A DNA stretch of 57,900 nucleotides from an uncultured Clostridia bacterium (GCA_934169925.1 CAKPOO010000010.1:1-57900), one strand, 5' to 3'; positions 1-8,815 are shown, counted from the first letter of the stretch. Made by a program: numbers and translations. The notes: generated by a model not told the origin, from the letters alone.

Positions 1-22
1 AAGCAAAATGTATAGTCTAAAA

Positions 23-301
23 TTAAAATTTTTTCAAAAATTGTGTAATTTCTTTAATATTGTACTTTTGATTATGTTCTTTAATATAAAAAGGCTTATT
101 TGATATTTCATTAACTTTGTATTCAAATATTGTAAGAGTAGTAGGATATGTAATTTTGTATTTAGTAGGTATTATTACTTGTAGATTGGTGTGCAAGATA
201 GTTTTAATTTGTCCTAATATAACCTTATATTTAAAGTCTTTTAAGATGTCGGTTAAACCTTTATTAGGTTTTAGTTTTTCAATTACTTTAAATTCAAGCA
301 T
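23..301 (-). CDS. Hypothetical protein, 92 aa
   Basis: I do not recognise this protein. It is a 92-residue basic protein without a signal peptide or membrane segment, with predicted alternating beta strands in the middle and a lysine-rich C-terminus. The ATG has a textbook site, AAGGAGG nine bases upstream on the minus strand, which is the main reason to believe it is expressed rather than a chance frame. It lies downstream of the two tRNA genes on the same strand but is separated from them by a terminator-like hairpin, so it probably has its own promoter. An overlapping plus-strand frame lacks a ribosome binding site. Function unknown. Confidence 0.6.
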   Translation of the reverse strand: MLEFKVIEKLKPNKGLTDILKDFKYKVILGQIKTILHTNLQVIIPTKYKITYPTTLTIFEYKVNEISNKPFYIKEHNQKYNIKEITQFLKKF

Positions 302-345
302 GAAAAAAGTCCTCCTTTCTATGATAAGAGAACTTTAAAGTTTTA

Positions 346-383
346 TATAAAATAAAAACTCACGAACTTTTAAGTCCGTAAGT
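346..383 (-). terminator. Rho-independent terminator after the tRNA pair
   Basis: A 12-base-pair hairpin (arms 358-369 and 372-383, with G-U pairs) is followed on the minus strand by a T-rich tail. It lies just downstream of tRNA-Gly and would end the tRNA transcript. Confidence 0.65.
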
Positions 384-393
384 TGATTTCAAA

Positions 394-467
394 TGGAGCG
401 GGTTGTGAGAATCGAACTCACGTCAAAAGATCGGAAGCCTCTTATTCTACCACTAAACTAAACCCGC
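394..467 (-). tRNA. tRNA-Gly (anticodon TCC)
   Basis: The minus strand folds as a cloverleaf: acceptor arms GCGGGTT/AACCCGC, D arm with AGTGGTAG, anticodon loop CTTCCGA giving anticodon TCC, T arm GTGAG-TTCGATT-CTCAC, and an encoded CCA end. The identity follows from the anticodon and from the glycine-type acceptor and D-loop. It is probably cotranscribed after tRNA-Leu, seven bases upstream on the same strand. Confidence 0.95.
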
Positions 468-474
468 AAAAAAA

Positions 475-561
475 TGGTGCCGAAAGTGGGACTTGAACCC
501 ACACGGTATTGCTACCATCAGATTTTGAGTCTGACGCGTCTGCCAATTCCACCATTTCGGC
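475..561 (-). tRNA. tRNA-Leu (anticodon CAA)
   Basis: This is a class II tRNA of 87 bases with a long variable arm, acceptor GCCGAAA/TTTCGGC, anticodon stem TCAGA/TCTGA with loop CTCAAAA (anticodon CAA, reading TTG), T arm GTGGG-TTCAAGT-CCCAC, and an encoded CCA. The long variable arm and the anticodon agree on leucine. Confidence 0.95.
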
Positions 562-633
562 ACGAGTAAAGTATAACATATAAAATCAAATTTATCAACT
601 TAATAGACAAAAAAATTAAATTTTCGAAATTTA

Positions 634-662
634 TTGACATAGAAAAATTAGTTATATATAAT
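634..662 (+). promoter_or_regulatory. Sigma-A-type promoter of the glycosylase gene
   Basis: TTGACA (634-639), a 17-base spacer and TATAAT (657-662) match the consensus exactly. The predicted start of transcription near 669 lies after an in-frame TTG at 663, so the protein must start at the ATG at 684. Confidence 0.85.
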
Positions 663-683
663 TTGTTATTAGGACGTGATGAA

Positions 684-1529
684 ATGATAGAAATAAAGGT
701 TGAATGTTTTAATTTAAAAGCAACACTTGAATGTGGACAATGCTTTAGATGGAAAAAAATTGACGAAAATGAATATATAGGTGTTATAAAAGATAGAGTA
801 ATAAGAGTAAAACAAATAGGAGATATGTTAAAAGTTTGGAGTAATAATGAAAAAGATTTAAAAAATGTCGTTATTAATTATTTTTCTCTTGATAAAGATT
901 ATAAAAAAATCGAAGAAGAAATTTCTTGTATAGATGATAATATTCAAAAATCTTTAAAAAACAGCTCTGGACTTAGGCATTTAAATCAAGATTTTTTTGA
1001 ATGCTTGATATCATATATAATATCTGCAAATAACAATATACCAAGGATTTCAAAGTCAGTAAATGAAATTTCAAAAAGATATGGAAAAAAAGTAATGTTT
1101 GAAAATGAAGAATATTATTTATTTCCAACAATTGATGAACTAAAAGATGTTACTATAGAAGATTACAGAAATTGTGGAGTAGGTTTTAGAGATAAATATT
1201 TATACAGTACAGTAAATATGATTATCAATGATAATATCGAACTTGAAAAATTAAAAAAATATGATACTTTAAAACTAAAGAAAATACTATTATCATTTAA
1301 AGGAGTTGGAAATAAAGTTGCAGATTGTATTTTGCTTTTTTCATGTGGCAAATCAGAAGTATTTCCAATTGATGTTTGGGTTGAAAAAGTAATGAAAAAA
1401 CTATATTTTGATAATAAAGAAGATGTAACAAAAACTCAAATTTTAGAATATGCTTGTACTAATTTTAAGCAGTATTCAGGAATTGTGCAACAACATTTAT
1501 TTTATAACATTAGAGAAGGTATAATATAA
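684..1529 (+). CDS. 8-oxoguanine DNA glycosylase/AP lyase
   Basis: This enzyme removes 8-oxoguanine from oxidised DNA and nicks the abasic site, starting base excision repair. The 281-residue protein has an N-terminal OGG domain followed by a HhH-GPD domain. The helix-hairpin-helix is the stretch SFKGVGNKVADC, whose lysine (K211) is the expected Schiff-base residue, and D230 in FPIDVWV is the conserved catalytic aspartate. The length fits bacterial OGG1-like proteins rather than the smaller AlkA or Nth types. The ATG at 684 was chosen because an upstream TTG precedes the predicted transcription start. The gene is alone, with a perfect promoter and a shared terminator. Family call firm; substrate taken from the family. 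Confidence 0.9.
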   Translation: MIEIKVECFNLKATLECGQCFRWKKIDENEYIGVIKDRVIRVKQIGDMLKVWSNNEKDLKNVVINYFSLDKDYKKIEEEISCIDDNIQKSLKNSSGLRHLNQDFFECLISYIISANNNIPRISKSVNEISKRYGKKVMFENEEYYLFPTIDELKDVTIEDYRNCGVGFRDKYLYSTVNMIINDNIELEKLKKYDTLKLKKILLSFKGVGNKVADCILLFSCGKSEVFPIDVWVEKVMKKLYFDNKEDVTKTQILEYACTNFKQYSGIVQQHLFYNIREGII

Positions 1530-1530
1530 A

Positions 1531-1558
1531 AAAAAATCCACATTGATGTGGATTTTTT
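1531..1558. terminator. Bidirectional terminator
   Basis: The inverted repeat ATCCACA/TGTGGAT is flanked by an A-run on the left and a T-run on the right, so it can end both the glycosylase transcript and the convergent minus-strand gene whose last codons overlap it. Confidence 0.85.
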
Positions 1559-2378
1559 ATTTCGTTTTTTCTTGTTCTTGGTATTGCTTTTCTAACATTT
1601 GATCAACATTTGTTTTATCTTTTAATGAAATTTTTTTATTAGATGATACAATTCTTGCACCATTTTTTGTTTGTTCTATTAAATCATCATTAAAATTAAC
1701 ATATTCACCGTATTTTGTAGCATAAGTTGCAATAACTTCACCTTTTATACCTTTAGAAGTTTCTTCATTATTTTTTTTGTAAATAGAATAAACTTTAAAT
1801 TCATCTTTATGAATATCGTCAACTACTTTTAAGTTTTCTTTATTATCTTTTAGTGCATTTCTAGTATACACAGTTTCACCATTTTCATTTTTTGATTCGT
1901 ATAAAAAGCTAAAATTATTTGAATAGTTAATTGCAATATCAGATTTTGTTAAATTTTCATTGTAAGTCTCGTTATATTCATTAATAAAATCATCGATAGT
2001 GTAAGAATCTTCTTCTTTGTTATCTTTGCCAGCTATTTCATAAGTACTGTAAGTACTGTTTGCTAAATCAGTTTGAAATTCATTTTGAGCACCATATGTT
2101 ATAGCAGTATCGTTTTTTTGAACAGTATTTGGCATAGTTATAGTTGAAGCTGCTGCGACTAAAGCACCTATAGTCAAACCTCTTCTTACACCAGTTACAA
2201 TTTTTTTTATTTTTTGTTTTTCTCTTTTTGTTGCAGTGTAATTGTTTGGTTCTTTACTTACATTTTTTAATTTATAAATTTTTTTTGCAACTTTGTTATC
2301 TACAGAATTTAACATTTTTATATTAGATTTTTTTGTAAATTTTTTAAAAAAGTTTTTCATTATATCTTTTATGTTCAT
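1557..2378 (-). CDS. Hypothetical membrane-anchored protein, 273 aa
   Basis: I cannot assign a family. The first ~65 residues are strongly basic (about one lysine in three), then a short small-residue hydrophobic stretch GLTIGALVAAASTITM (about 67-82) may act as a membrane anchor or late signal sequence. The rest is polar, rich in Asn, Glu, Tyr and Lys, with several predicted beta strands, as in an extracytoplasmic domain. A strong ribosome binding site (CGGAGG, nine bases before ATG) supports the start. It is monocistronic, between the divergent tex gene and a convergent terminator. The basic leader could be a cytoplasmic segment; topology is inferred only. Confidence 0.75.
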   Translation of the reverse strand: MNIKDIMKNFFKKFTKKSNIKMLNSVDNKVAKKIYKLKNVSKEPNNYTATKREKQKIKKIVTGVRRGLTIGALVAAASTITMPNTVQKNDTAITYGAQNEFQTDLANSTYSTYEIAGKDNKEEDSYTIDDFINEYNETYNENLTKSDIAINYSNNFSFLYESKNENGETVYTRNALKDNKENLKVVDDIHKDEFKVYSIYKKNNEETSKGIKGEVIATYATKYGEYVNFNDDLIEQTKNGARIVSSNKKISLKDKTNVDQMLEKQYQEQEKTK

Positions 2379-2441
2379 ATATCAGTTCCTCCGGTAAATA
2401 TTACCATAGAAATTATATATCAAATTTATAAAAAAAGTCAA

Positions 2442-2470
2442 TTGCAAAAAATATATTTATGATATATAAT
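2442..2470 (+). promoter_or_regulatory. Promoter of tex
   Basis: TTGCAA (2442-2447), 17 bases and TATAAT (2465-2470), about 20 bases before the tex start codon. Confidence 0.7.
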
Positions 2471-2491
2471 CTATTTTGTTAGAGGTGTGAT

Positions 2492-4660
2492 ATGGAAGAA
2501 AAAATAATTGAACAATTAGCACTTGAACTTTCTGTTAAAAAAAGTCAAGTAGAAAGTGCTGTAAAATTAATAGATGAAGGTAATACAATACCTTTTATTG
2601 CTAGATATAGAAAAGAAGCAACTGGCAATTTAGATGATGAAATTTTAAGAAATTTAGATGATAGATTAAATTATTTAAGAAACTTAGAAAAAAGAAAAGA
2701 AGAAGTAAAACATTTAATAGAAGAAAGTGGTAATTTAACTGAAGAAATTTCAAAAAATATTGATAATGCTAAAATATTAACAGAAGTTGAAGATATATAT
2801 AGACCATTTAAGCCTAAAAAAAGAACTAGAGCAACTATTGCAAAAGAAAAAGGTCTTGAAAAACTTGCAAGGATTATTATAAAACAAGCAAATTTATCAA
2901 AAACAAAAGAAGAGATTGTAAAAGATTTCATAAATGAAGAAAAAGAAGTAAATACTTTAGAAGATGCAATTAATGGAGCTTGTGATATATTAGCAGAAGA
3001 AGTATCAGATAATGCAAATTATAGGAAAAAGATTAGAAGTATTTCATATAGAACTGGAAAAATAATTACGAAAAAATCAAAAGAAGAAGAAGTTCCAGTA
3101 TATGATATGTACTATGATTTTAGTGAAAATGTAAATAAAATACCACCTCATAGAATGCTTGCTATTACAAGAGGTGAAAAAGAGGGGATTTTAAAAGTAA
3201 AATTTGAAGTTGATGTTGAACAAATACTTAAGTTCTTAAATTCAAAAATTATAATAAATGAAAATGGTATATTTAAAGAAGAATTAGAAAATATGATAAA
3301 AGATGCTTATACAAGACTTATAGCATCATCAATTGAAAGAGAAATATTATCTGATAAATTTGAAGAAGCATCAGAACAAGCTATAAAAGTATTTGGAGTA
3401 AATGCTAAAAATTTATTAATGCAAGCACCACTTAAAGGAATGGTTGTTATGGGATTTGATCCAGCATATAGGACTGGATGTAAAATAGCAGTTATTGATG
3501 AAACTGGTAAATTATTAGATTATACAACTGTATATCCTACAGAACCACAAAATGATGTAGAGGGTGCAACTGAAAAATTACTTGAACTTATATCTAAATA
3601 TAAAGTTGATATGATTTCACTTGGTAATGGTACAGCTTCAAGAGAATCTGAAAAATTTATTGCAGATTTAATAAAAAAATGTGACAGAAAAGTATATTAT
3701 ACTATAGTAAGCGAAGCGGGAGCATCTGTTTATTCAGCATCAAAACTTGCTACAAAAGAATATCCAGACATTAATGTTTCAATAAGAGGTGCAATTTCTA
3801 TTGCAAGAAGATTACAAGATCCACTTGCAGAACTTGTAAAAATTGATCCAAAAAGTATTGGTGTTGGTCAATATCAACATGATGTAAATCAAAAAAGACT
3901 AGATTTAAAATTAAAAGGGGTAGTAGAAGATTCTGTTAATAAAGTAGGAGTAGATGTTAATACTGCAACACCTTCATTACTTTCATATGTTTCAGGTGTA
4001 AATAGTTCTATATCAGAAAATATTGTAAAATATAGAGAAGAAAATGGTAAGTTTACAAAAAGACAAGATTTATTAAAAGTACCAAAACTTGGAAAAGTTG
4101 CTTATGTGCAATGTGCAGGATTTTTAAAAGTACCAGAGTCTAAAAATATATTAGATAATACAATGGTTCATCCTGAATCTTATGAAGTAGCAAAAGAAAT
4201 ACTAGAAAATATTGGATATAATTTAAAAGATATGAGCGTAAAAGATTTAAGTAATATTGCTACAAAACTAGAAAAAATTGATACTTTAGAATTATCTAAA
4301 GAATTAGATGTAGGAAAACCAACGCTTGATGACATAGTAAATGAATTAAAAAAGCCAGGTAGAGATCCAAGAGATGATATGCCAAAGCCAATATTAAAAA
4401 GTGATGTGTTAAAGATTGAGGATTTAAAAGTTGGTATGATTTTAAATGGTACTGTTAGAAATGTTATTGATTTTGGGGCTTTTGTAGATATCGGAATAAA
4501 AAATGACGGGTTAGTACATATTTCACAAATGAGTGATAAATATGTAAGAAATCCAATGGAAGAAGTAAGTGTTGGAGATATTGTAAAAGTAAAAGTTATA
4601 GGAATTGACATGGTTAAGAAAAAAGTTCAGCTTAGTATGAAAGATTTAAAAGAAGAATAA
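2492..4660 (+). CDS. tex: Tex family RNA-binding transcription accessory protein
   Basis: Tex is the bacterial relative of eukaryotic Spt6, a nucleic-acid-binding protein thought to act with RNA polymerase. The 722-residue length and domain order are typical: an N-terminal helical region with the family motif IPFIARYRKEATG near residue 30, a YqgF/RNase H-like domain beginning near 315 (GMVVMGFDPAYRTG), tandem helix-hairpin-helix motifs around 490-560 (TATPSLLSYVSGV), and a C-terminal S1 RNA-binding domain from about 645 (GTVRNVIDFGAFVDIG). The ATG follows GAGGTGTGAT closely. A small membrane protein gene starts 16 bases downstream and is probably cotranscribed. Identification is firm; the cellular role is known only in outline. 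Confidence 0.95.
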   Translation: MEEKIIEQLALELSVKKSQVESAVKLIDEGNTIPFIARYRKEATGNLDDEILRNLDDRLNYLRNLEKRKEEVKHLIEESGNLTEEISKNIDNAKILTEVEDIYRPFKPKKRTRATIAKEKGLEKLARIIIKQANLSKTKEEIVKDFINEEKEVNTLEDAINGACDILAEEVSDNANYRKKIRSISYRTGKIITKKSKEEEVPVYDMYYDFSENVNKIPPHRMLAITRGEKEGILKVKFEVDVEQILKFLNSKIIINENGIFKEELENMIKDAYTRLIASSIEREILSDKFEEASEQAIKVFGVNAKNLLMQAPLKGMVVMGFDPAYRTGCKIAVIDETGKLLDYTTVYPTEPQNDVEGATEKLLELISKYKVDMISLGNGTASRESEKFIADLIKKCDRKVYYTIVSEAGASVYSASKLATKEYPDINVSIRGAISIARRLQDPLAELVKIDPKSIGVGQYQHDVNQKRLDLKLKGVVEDSVNKVGVDVNTATPSLLSYVSGVNSSISENIVKYREENGKFTKRQDLLKVPKLGKVAYVQCAGFLKVPESKNILDNTMVHPESYEVAKEILENIGYNLKDMSVKDLSNIATKLEKIDTLELSKELDVGKPTLDDIVNELKKPGRDPRDDMPKPILKSDVLKIEDLKVGMILNGTVRNVIDFGAFVDIGIKNDGLVHISQMSDKYVRNPMEEVSVGDIVKVKVIGIDMVKKKVQLSMKDLKEE

Positions 4661-4676
4661 TATTAGGAGGTTATAT

Positions 4677-5165
4677 ATGGGAGAATATATTTCTACAGAA
4701 ATTTTGATTATAATAGGTTCACTTATTGGTTCTTTTGTTTTATTAAATATTATATTTAAATTTATTTCAATGCCAAGAGTTATAAAAGTTTTGCTAATAG
4801 GAGCAGCTCTTGTTGGAAATGGATATTTGATTTTCCAATATTTTGAAAATAATGATGCAGATTATAAAGAGTTAAATACAAAAAATTACGTTATTGGTAC
4901 AGTAGTTACGACTGGCTCTAGTGTTAATAAAATGAAAGTTAATATTTCTTCAGGAAATATTAAAAATAAAACTGCAACTAAAGATTTGGTTGTAAATACT
5001 TCAGGAGCATTGATAAAAGAAAAAGCTGAATCTGGTTCTGGTTCATCAATTATATCTATTAAAGATATAAAACAAGGAGATAAAGTAAAAGTATATTGTA
5101 AAGAAAATACGATTGAATCTGAAGATTCTGTATTAAATGCAACTATTATTTTAAAAGCAAAATAA
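4677..5165 (+). CDS. Hypothetical membrane protein, 162 aa
   Basis: Two hydrophobic segments (about 8-30 and 35-52) are followed by a polar domain of roughly 105 residues with alternating strands ending in DSVLNATIILKAK, which looks like a small beta-barrel (OB-like) fold outside or at the face of the membrane. No family recognised. AGGAGG seven bases before the ATG fixes the start. It lies 16 bases after tex and ends at a strong terminator, so it is likely the second gene of a tex transcript. The operon link does not by itself say what it does. Confidence 0.8.
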   Translation: MGEYISTEILIIIGSLIGSFVLLNIIFKFISMPRVIKVLLIGAALVGNGYLIFQYFENNDADYKELNTKNYVIGTVVTTGSSVNKMKVNISSGNIKNKTATKDLVVNTSGALIKEKAESGSGSSIISIKDIKQGDKVKVYCKENTIESEDSVLNATIILKAK

Positions 5166-5167
5166 AA

Positions 5168-5199
5168 AATAGCAGTGAATTTTTCACTGTTATTTTTTG
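5168..5199 (+). terminator. Terminator after the tex transcript
   Basis: Hairpin with arms CAGTGAA and TTCACTG extended by A-T and G-T pairs, followed by TTATTTTTT. Confidence 0.85.
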
Positions 5200-5217
5200 T
5201 AAATAAGGTATATTAAA

Positions 5218-5246
5218 TTGACAAAACACACGTTTGATTATATAAT
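5218..5246 (+). promoter_or_regulatory. Consensus promoter of uvrA
   Basis: Exact TTGACA (5218-5223), 17 bases, exact TATAAT (5241-5246). No LexA-like palindrome was evident around it. Confidence 0.85.
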
Positions 5247-5273
5247 TTTATAAGTGTTAGTTAGGTGGTATTT

Positions 5274-8108
5274 ATGAATGATAAATTAGTTATAAAAGGT
5301 GCAAAAGAGCACAATTTAAAAAATGTAGATTTAGAAATTCCAAAAAATAAACTTACTGTTTTTACAGGTCTTTCAGGTTCTGGAAAATCTTCACTTGCAT
5401 TTGATACAATTTATGCAGAAGGACAAAGAAGATATGTAGAATCATTGTCTGCTTATGCAAGACAATTCTTAGGAATTATGGAAAAACCAGATGTTGAATC
5501 TATTGATGGACTTTCACCAGCAATTTCTATTGATCAAAAAACAACTTCAAAAAATCCAAGATCTACAGTTGGAACAATTACAGAAATTTATGATTATTTA
5601 AGATTATTATATGCAAGAATTGGTGTTCCACATTGTCCAATTTGTGGTAAAAGAATAAAAAAGCAAACTGTTGATGAAATAGTAGATCAAGTTTTAGATT
5701 ATGAAGAGGGTACAAAAATTTTAGTCATTGCTCCTGTTATTAGAGGCAAAAAAGGAGAACATGTAAAATTATTAGAACAAGTACTAAAAGATGGATTTAT
5801 TCGTGTTAGAATTGATGGAGAAAACTATGATTTAACTGAGGTAATGCCAAAACTTGATAAACAAAAAAAGCATAACATAGAAGTAATAATTGATAGATTA
5901 GTTATTTCAAAAGATATTGTAACAAGACTTACAGATTCTATTGAACTTGCATTAAAATATGCTTCAAATTTGGTAGTTATAGCAAAACTTGACGGTACTG
6001 AACAATTATTTTCACAAAATTATGCTTGTGTTGATTGTGGAATTTCATTAGAAGAAATAACTCCAAGAGCATTTTCTTTTAACAGTCCTTTCGGGGCTTG
6101 TCCAGCTTGTACAGGACTTGGTGAAATTTTAAAAATTGATGAAAATAAAATAATTCCAAATAAAGAAAAAAAGTTAAGTGATTATGGTTCTATAAAAGGA
6201 TGGTCTGGTAGTGGAAGTATAATAGATGGTATGAGTAGAACATATATTAATGGACTTTGTGAACACTATAACATAGATCCTGATACCAAAATAGAAGATT
6301 TACCAAAGGATTTTTATAATATTCTTTTATATGGTAGTGGTGATGAAAGAATAAAATTTGTTCATACTTCAAGAACAATGAACAGAGAGTTTGTTACTGA
6401 ATTTGAAGGTGTAATTCCAACACTAGAAAGAAGATTTGCTGAGACAAAATCTCAAGGAATGAAATCATATTATGAAAGCTTCATGTCATCAACTCATTGT
6501 AATATATGTGATGGAGCAAGATTAAAAAAAGAAAGTTTAGCTGTAAAAATAAATAGCGTTAATATATATGAACTTTGTAATAAAAATATTTTTGCAATAA
6601 AGAAATTTATTGATGAAAATTATGAAAAGATGTCACAAAAAAATAAAACAATTTCTAATCAAATAGTAAAAGAATTAGATTCAAGACTACAATTTTTAAT
6701 TGATGTTGGACTTGGATATTTAACTTTATCAAGAAGCTCTGGAACTTTATCAGGTGGTGAAGCACAAAGAATAAGACTTGCAACTCAAATAGGATCAGGA
6801 CTATCAGGAGTATTATATATACTTGATGAACCTAGTATAGGTCTTCATCAAAGAGATAATGAAAAATTACTTAATTCTTTGATGAAAATGAGAGATTTAG
6901 GCAATACTTTAATTGTGGTAGAACATGATGAAGATACAATCCGTAGTGCAGATTTTGTTGTAGATATTGGACCTGGAGCAGGTGTTCATGGTGGAAATGT
7001 TATATTTGCAGGAACTCCTAAGAATATATTAAAATGTAAGGATTCTATTACAGGAAAGTACTTAAGTGGTAAATTAAAAATAGAAGTACCAGAAACTAGA
7101 AGAGCTCCAAAGGGATATTTAGAGGTAAAAGGTGCAAAAGAACATAATTTAAAAAATATAAATGTTAAGTTTCCAGTTGGTGTATTTTGCTGTGTTACTG
7201 GAGTTTCAGGTAGTGGAAAATCAACACTTGTAAATGAGATTTTATATAAAGCTGTTTCAAATAAAATAAATAGATCTCATCAAAAAGTAGGAGAATATAA
7301 AGAAATAACAGGAATTGAAAATTTCGATAAAATCATTAATATTGACCAGTCACCAATAGGTAGGACTCCAAGATCTAATCCTGCAACATATACTGGTATG
7401 TTTGATGCAATACGTGATCTTTTTGCTGCAACTAAAGAGGCAAAACAAAGAGGATATCAAAAAGGTAGATTTAGTTTTAATGTATCTGGTGGTAGATGTG
7501 AAGCATGTTCAGGTGATGGTATTATAAAAATCGAAATGCACTTTTTATCAGATGTATATGTTCCTTGTGAAGTTTGTAAAGGAAAAAGATATAATAGAGA
7601 AACTCTAGAAGTAAAATACAAAGGAAAAAATATTAGCGATGTTTTAGAAATGACTGTTGAAGAAGGTTTAGAATTTTTTAAAAATGTTTCAACAATAAAA
7701 AATAAATTACAAACATTGATGGATGTTGGACTTGGATATATAAAAATAGGTCAACCATCAACAACGCTTTCTGGTGGTGAAGCACAAAGAATAAAACTTG
7801 CAACTGAATTATCAAAAAAAGGTACAGGAAAAACTTTATATATACTAGATGAACCTACAACAGGTTTACATATGGCAGATGTTCATAAATTAATTGATAT
7901 ATTACAAAGATTAACTGATCAAGGAAATACACTTGTAGTTATAGAGCATAATTTAGATGTAATAAAATCTGCAGATTATATTATCGACCTTGGAAAAGAA
8001 GGTGGAAATGAAGGTGGTACAGTAGTTACTACTGGTACACCTGAAGAAGTTGCAAATTGTGAAGAAAGTTATACAGGAAAATTTCTAAAACCATTGTTAG
8101 AAAAATAA
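5274..8108 (+). CDS. uvrA: Excinuclease ABC subunit UvrA
   Basis: UvrA is the damage-recognition ATPase of nucleotide excision repair; it loads UvrB on damaged DNA. The 944 residues show two ABC ATPase halves: Walker A GLSGSGKSS near 33 and GVSGSGKST near 643, and ABC signatures LSGGEAQRIRLA near 492 and LSGGEAQRIKLA near 833. Zinc-binding pairs are visible (CPIC near 122 with later CVDC and CPAC; CEAC and CEVC near 742-765). The ATG at 5274, after TTAGGTGG, is preferred over the in-frame GTG inside that site. uvrB and uvrC are not adjacent. A short membrane-protein gene follows after 10 bases. Confidence 0.98.
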   Translation: MNDKLVIKGAKEHNLKNVDLEIPKNKLTVFTGLSGSGKSSLAFDTIYAEGQRRYVESLSAYARQFLGIMEKPDVESIDGLSPAISIDQKTTSKNPRSTVGTITEIYDYLRLLYARIGVPHCPICGKRIKKQTVDEIVDQVLDYEEGTKILVIAPVIRGKKGEHVKLLEQVLKDGFIRVRIDGENYDLTEVMPKLDKQKKHNIEVIIDRLVISKDIVTRLTDSIELALKYASNLVVIAKLDGTEQLFSQNYACVDCGISLEEITPRAFSFNSPFGACPACTGLGEILKIDENKIIPNKEKKLSDYGSIKGWSGSGSIIDGMSRTYINGLCEHYNIDPDTKIEDLPKDFYNILLYGSGDERIKFVHTSRTMNREFVTEFEGVIPTLERRFAETKSQGMKSYYESFMSSTHCNICDGARLKKESLAVKINSVNIYELCNKNIFAIKKFIDENYEKMSQKNKTISNQIVKELDSRLQFLIDVGLGYLTLSRSSGTLSGGEAQRIRLATQIGSGLSGVLYILDEPSIGLHQRDNEKLLNSLMKMRDLGNTLIVVEHDEDTIRSADFVVDIGPGAGVHGGNVIFAGTPKNILKCKDSITGKYLSGKLKIEVPETRRAPKGYLEVKGAKEHNLKNINVKFPVGVFCCVTGVSGSGKSTLVNEILYKAVSNKINRSHQKVGEYKEITGIENFDKIINIDQSPIGRTPRSNPATYTGMFDAIRDLFAATKEAKQRGYQKGRFSFNVSGGRCEACSGDGIIKIEMHFLSDVYVPCEVCKGKRYNRETLEVKYKGKNISDVLEMTVEEGLEFFKNVSTIKNKLQTLMDVGLGYIKIGQPSTTLSGGEAQRIKLATELSKKGTGKTLYILDEPTTGLHMADVHKLIDILQRLTDQGNTLVVIEHNLDVIKSADYIIDLGKEGGNEGGTVVTTGTPEEVANCEESYTGKFLKPLLEK

Positions 8109-8118
8109 AGGTGAAAAA

Positions 8119-8445
8119 ATGGAAAAAATATCAAAAATAACAATGATTATAGCACTTGTTGTTCTTGCTGTGGCTGTATATTTTATACTTTTTTATAAGC
8201 CATATGAATTTTTTTATGGATATGGATTTAGTGGAGAAAATGATTGGTTTATAGTAAGTAAAAATGATAAAAATAATATAGCAACAATATATAAAGTAAA
8301 TAACAATAATTTTAATATTAAATTTGTAAGTAAAGGAAGTATAGATGTTACTTTTGAAAATGATGAGAATGTTAGAACAAATATAACATTTAGTTTTGAC
8401 GGAAAACAAGTAACAACTTATATAAATAAAAATGAAACACTCTAG
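8119..8445 (+). CDS. Hypothetical membrane-anchored protein, 108 aa
   Basis: A single N-terminal hydrophobic helix (about 8-28) is followed by an ~80-residue polar domain with regular predicted beta strands and many Asn, Lys and aromatic residues, ending in FSFDGKQVTTYINKNETL. It resembles a small anchored extracellular domain; no family recognised. AAAGGTG lies just before the ATG, and the gene starts 10 bases after uvrA, so it shares that transcript. Its stop codon lies inside the terminator stem. Confidence 0.7.
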   Translation: MEKISKITMIIALVVLAVAVYFILFYKPYEFFYGYGFSGENDWFIVSKNDKNNIATIYKVNNNNFNIKFVSKGSIDVTFENDENVRTNITFSFDGKQVTTYINKNETL

Positions 8446-8464
8446 AAAATCTAGAGTGTTTTTT
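8436..8464. terminator. Terminator after uvrA transcript
   Basis: Ten-base-pair stem AACACTCTAG/CTAGAGTGTT with a five-base loop and a T-run. A-rich sequence on the left could let it also stop the convergent minus-strand small-gene transcript. Confidence 0.9.
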
Positions 8465-8480
8465 ATGTATTTGTTATATA

Positions 8481-8639
8481 TTAGCAGCAGCAACAACAAA
8501 GAACTATGATTATTAAGATAATCCATATAATGCAACAGCAGTTTCCACCACCGAATAATCCGTTATTACAGCCACATCCACAGTTGTTGTTATTGCAACC
8601 ACAGTTACAGCCGCATCCACATCCGCATCTTTCTTCCAT
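8481..8639 (-). CDS. Small cysteine-rich membrane protein, 52 aa
   Basis: This very short frame has a strong start: AAAGGTGGTGA five bases before ATG on the minus strand. The protein starts MEER, then has a 20-residue head of Cys alternating with Gly and Asn (CGCGCGC, CGC, CGCGC), a short GLFGGGN linker, a CCC, a hydrophobic helix IIWIILIIIVL, and five consecutive cysteines at the C-terminus: 17 Cys in 52 residues. The pattern recalls small Gly/Cys proteins of the YjcZ/spore-associated type and metallothionein-like metal binders, but the match is by composition only. A second small membrane protein is encoded 23 bases upstream on the same strand, so the two probably form an operon. The head could bind metal or lipid; unproven. 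Confidence 0.7.
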   Translation of the reverse strand: MEERCGCGCGCNCGCNNNNCGCGCNNGLFGGGNCCCIIWIILIIIVLCCCCC

Positions 8640-8662
8640 ACTATTCACCACCTTTGATAAAA

Positions 8663-8815
8663 TTAGAAATTAGATGAACCATTTACTTTAAAAAAAGTAT
8701 CAAAGTTCAATGGTGTAGATGATTTATCTTTAATAAAAACTACATATAGGAAAAATAATACAACTATTAATATAAGAAAACATAGAAACTCATTGTTTGA
8801 ATTATTGCTACCCAT
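8663..8815 (-). CDS. Small membrane protein, 50 aa
   Basis: The frame starts at an ATG nine bases after AAGGAG on the minus strand and ends 23 bases before the cysteine-rich gene. It encodes MGSNNSNNEF, a hydrophobic helix at about 11-28 (FLILIVVLFFLYVVFI) and a polar tail ending VNGSSNF. No family recognised. The short polar N-terminus plus single helix matches many tiny spore or membrane proteins of Bacillota. An ATG five bases further upstream runs straight into a stop and is not used. Likely the first gene of a two-gene transcript. Confidence 0.6.
   Translation of the reverse strand: MGSNNSNNEFLCFLILIVVLFFLYVVFIKDKSSTPLNFDTFFKVNGSSNF

Noticed and set aside
117..338. Plus-strand frame of 73 codons opposite the first hypothetical gene
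   Set aside because: No ribosome binding site, and the minus-strand frame has a strong one; treated as a shadow.
4180..4611. Minus-strand frame of 143 codons inside tex
   Set aside because: Entirely inside a well-conserved gene, no ribosome binding site, low-complexity hydrophobic translation typical of an antisense shadow.
8131..8535. Minus-strand frame of 134 codons across the end of the uvrA transcript
   Set aside because: It runs through a terminator hairpin and overlaps both the plus-strand membrane-protein gene and the cysteine-rich gene in another frame; no start signal.
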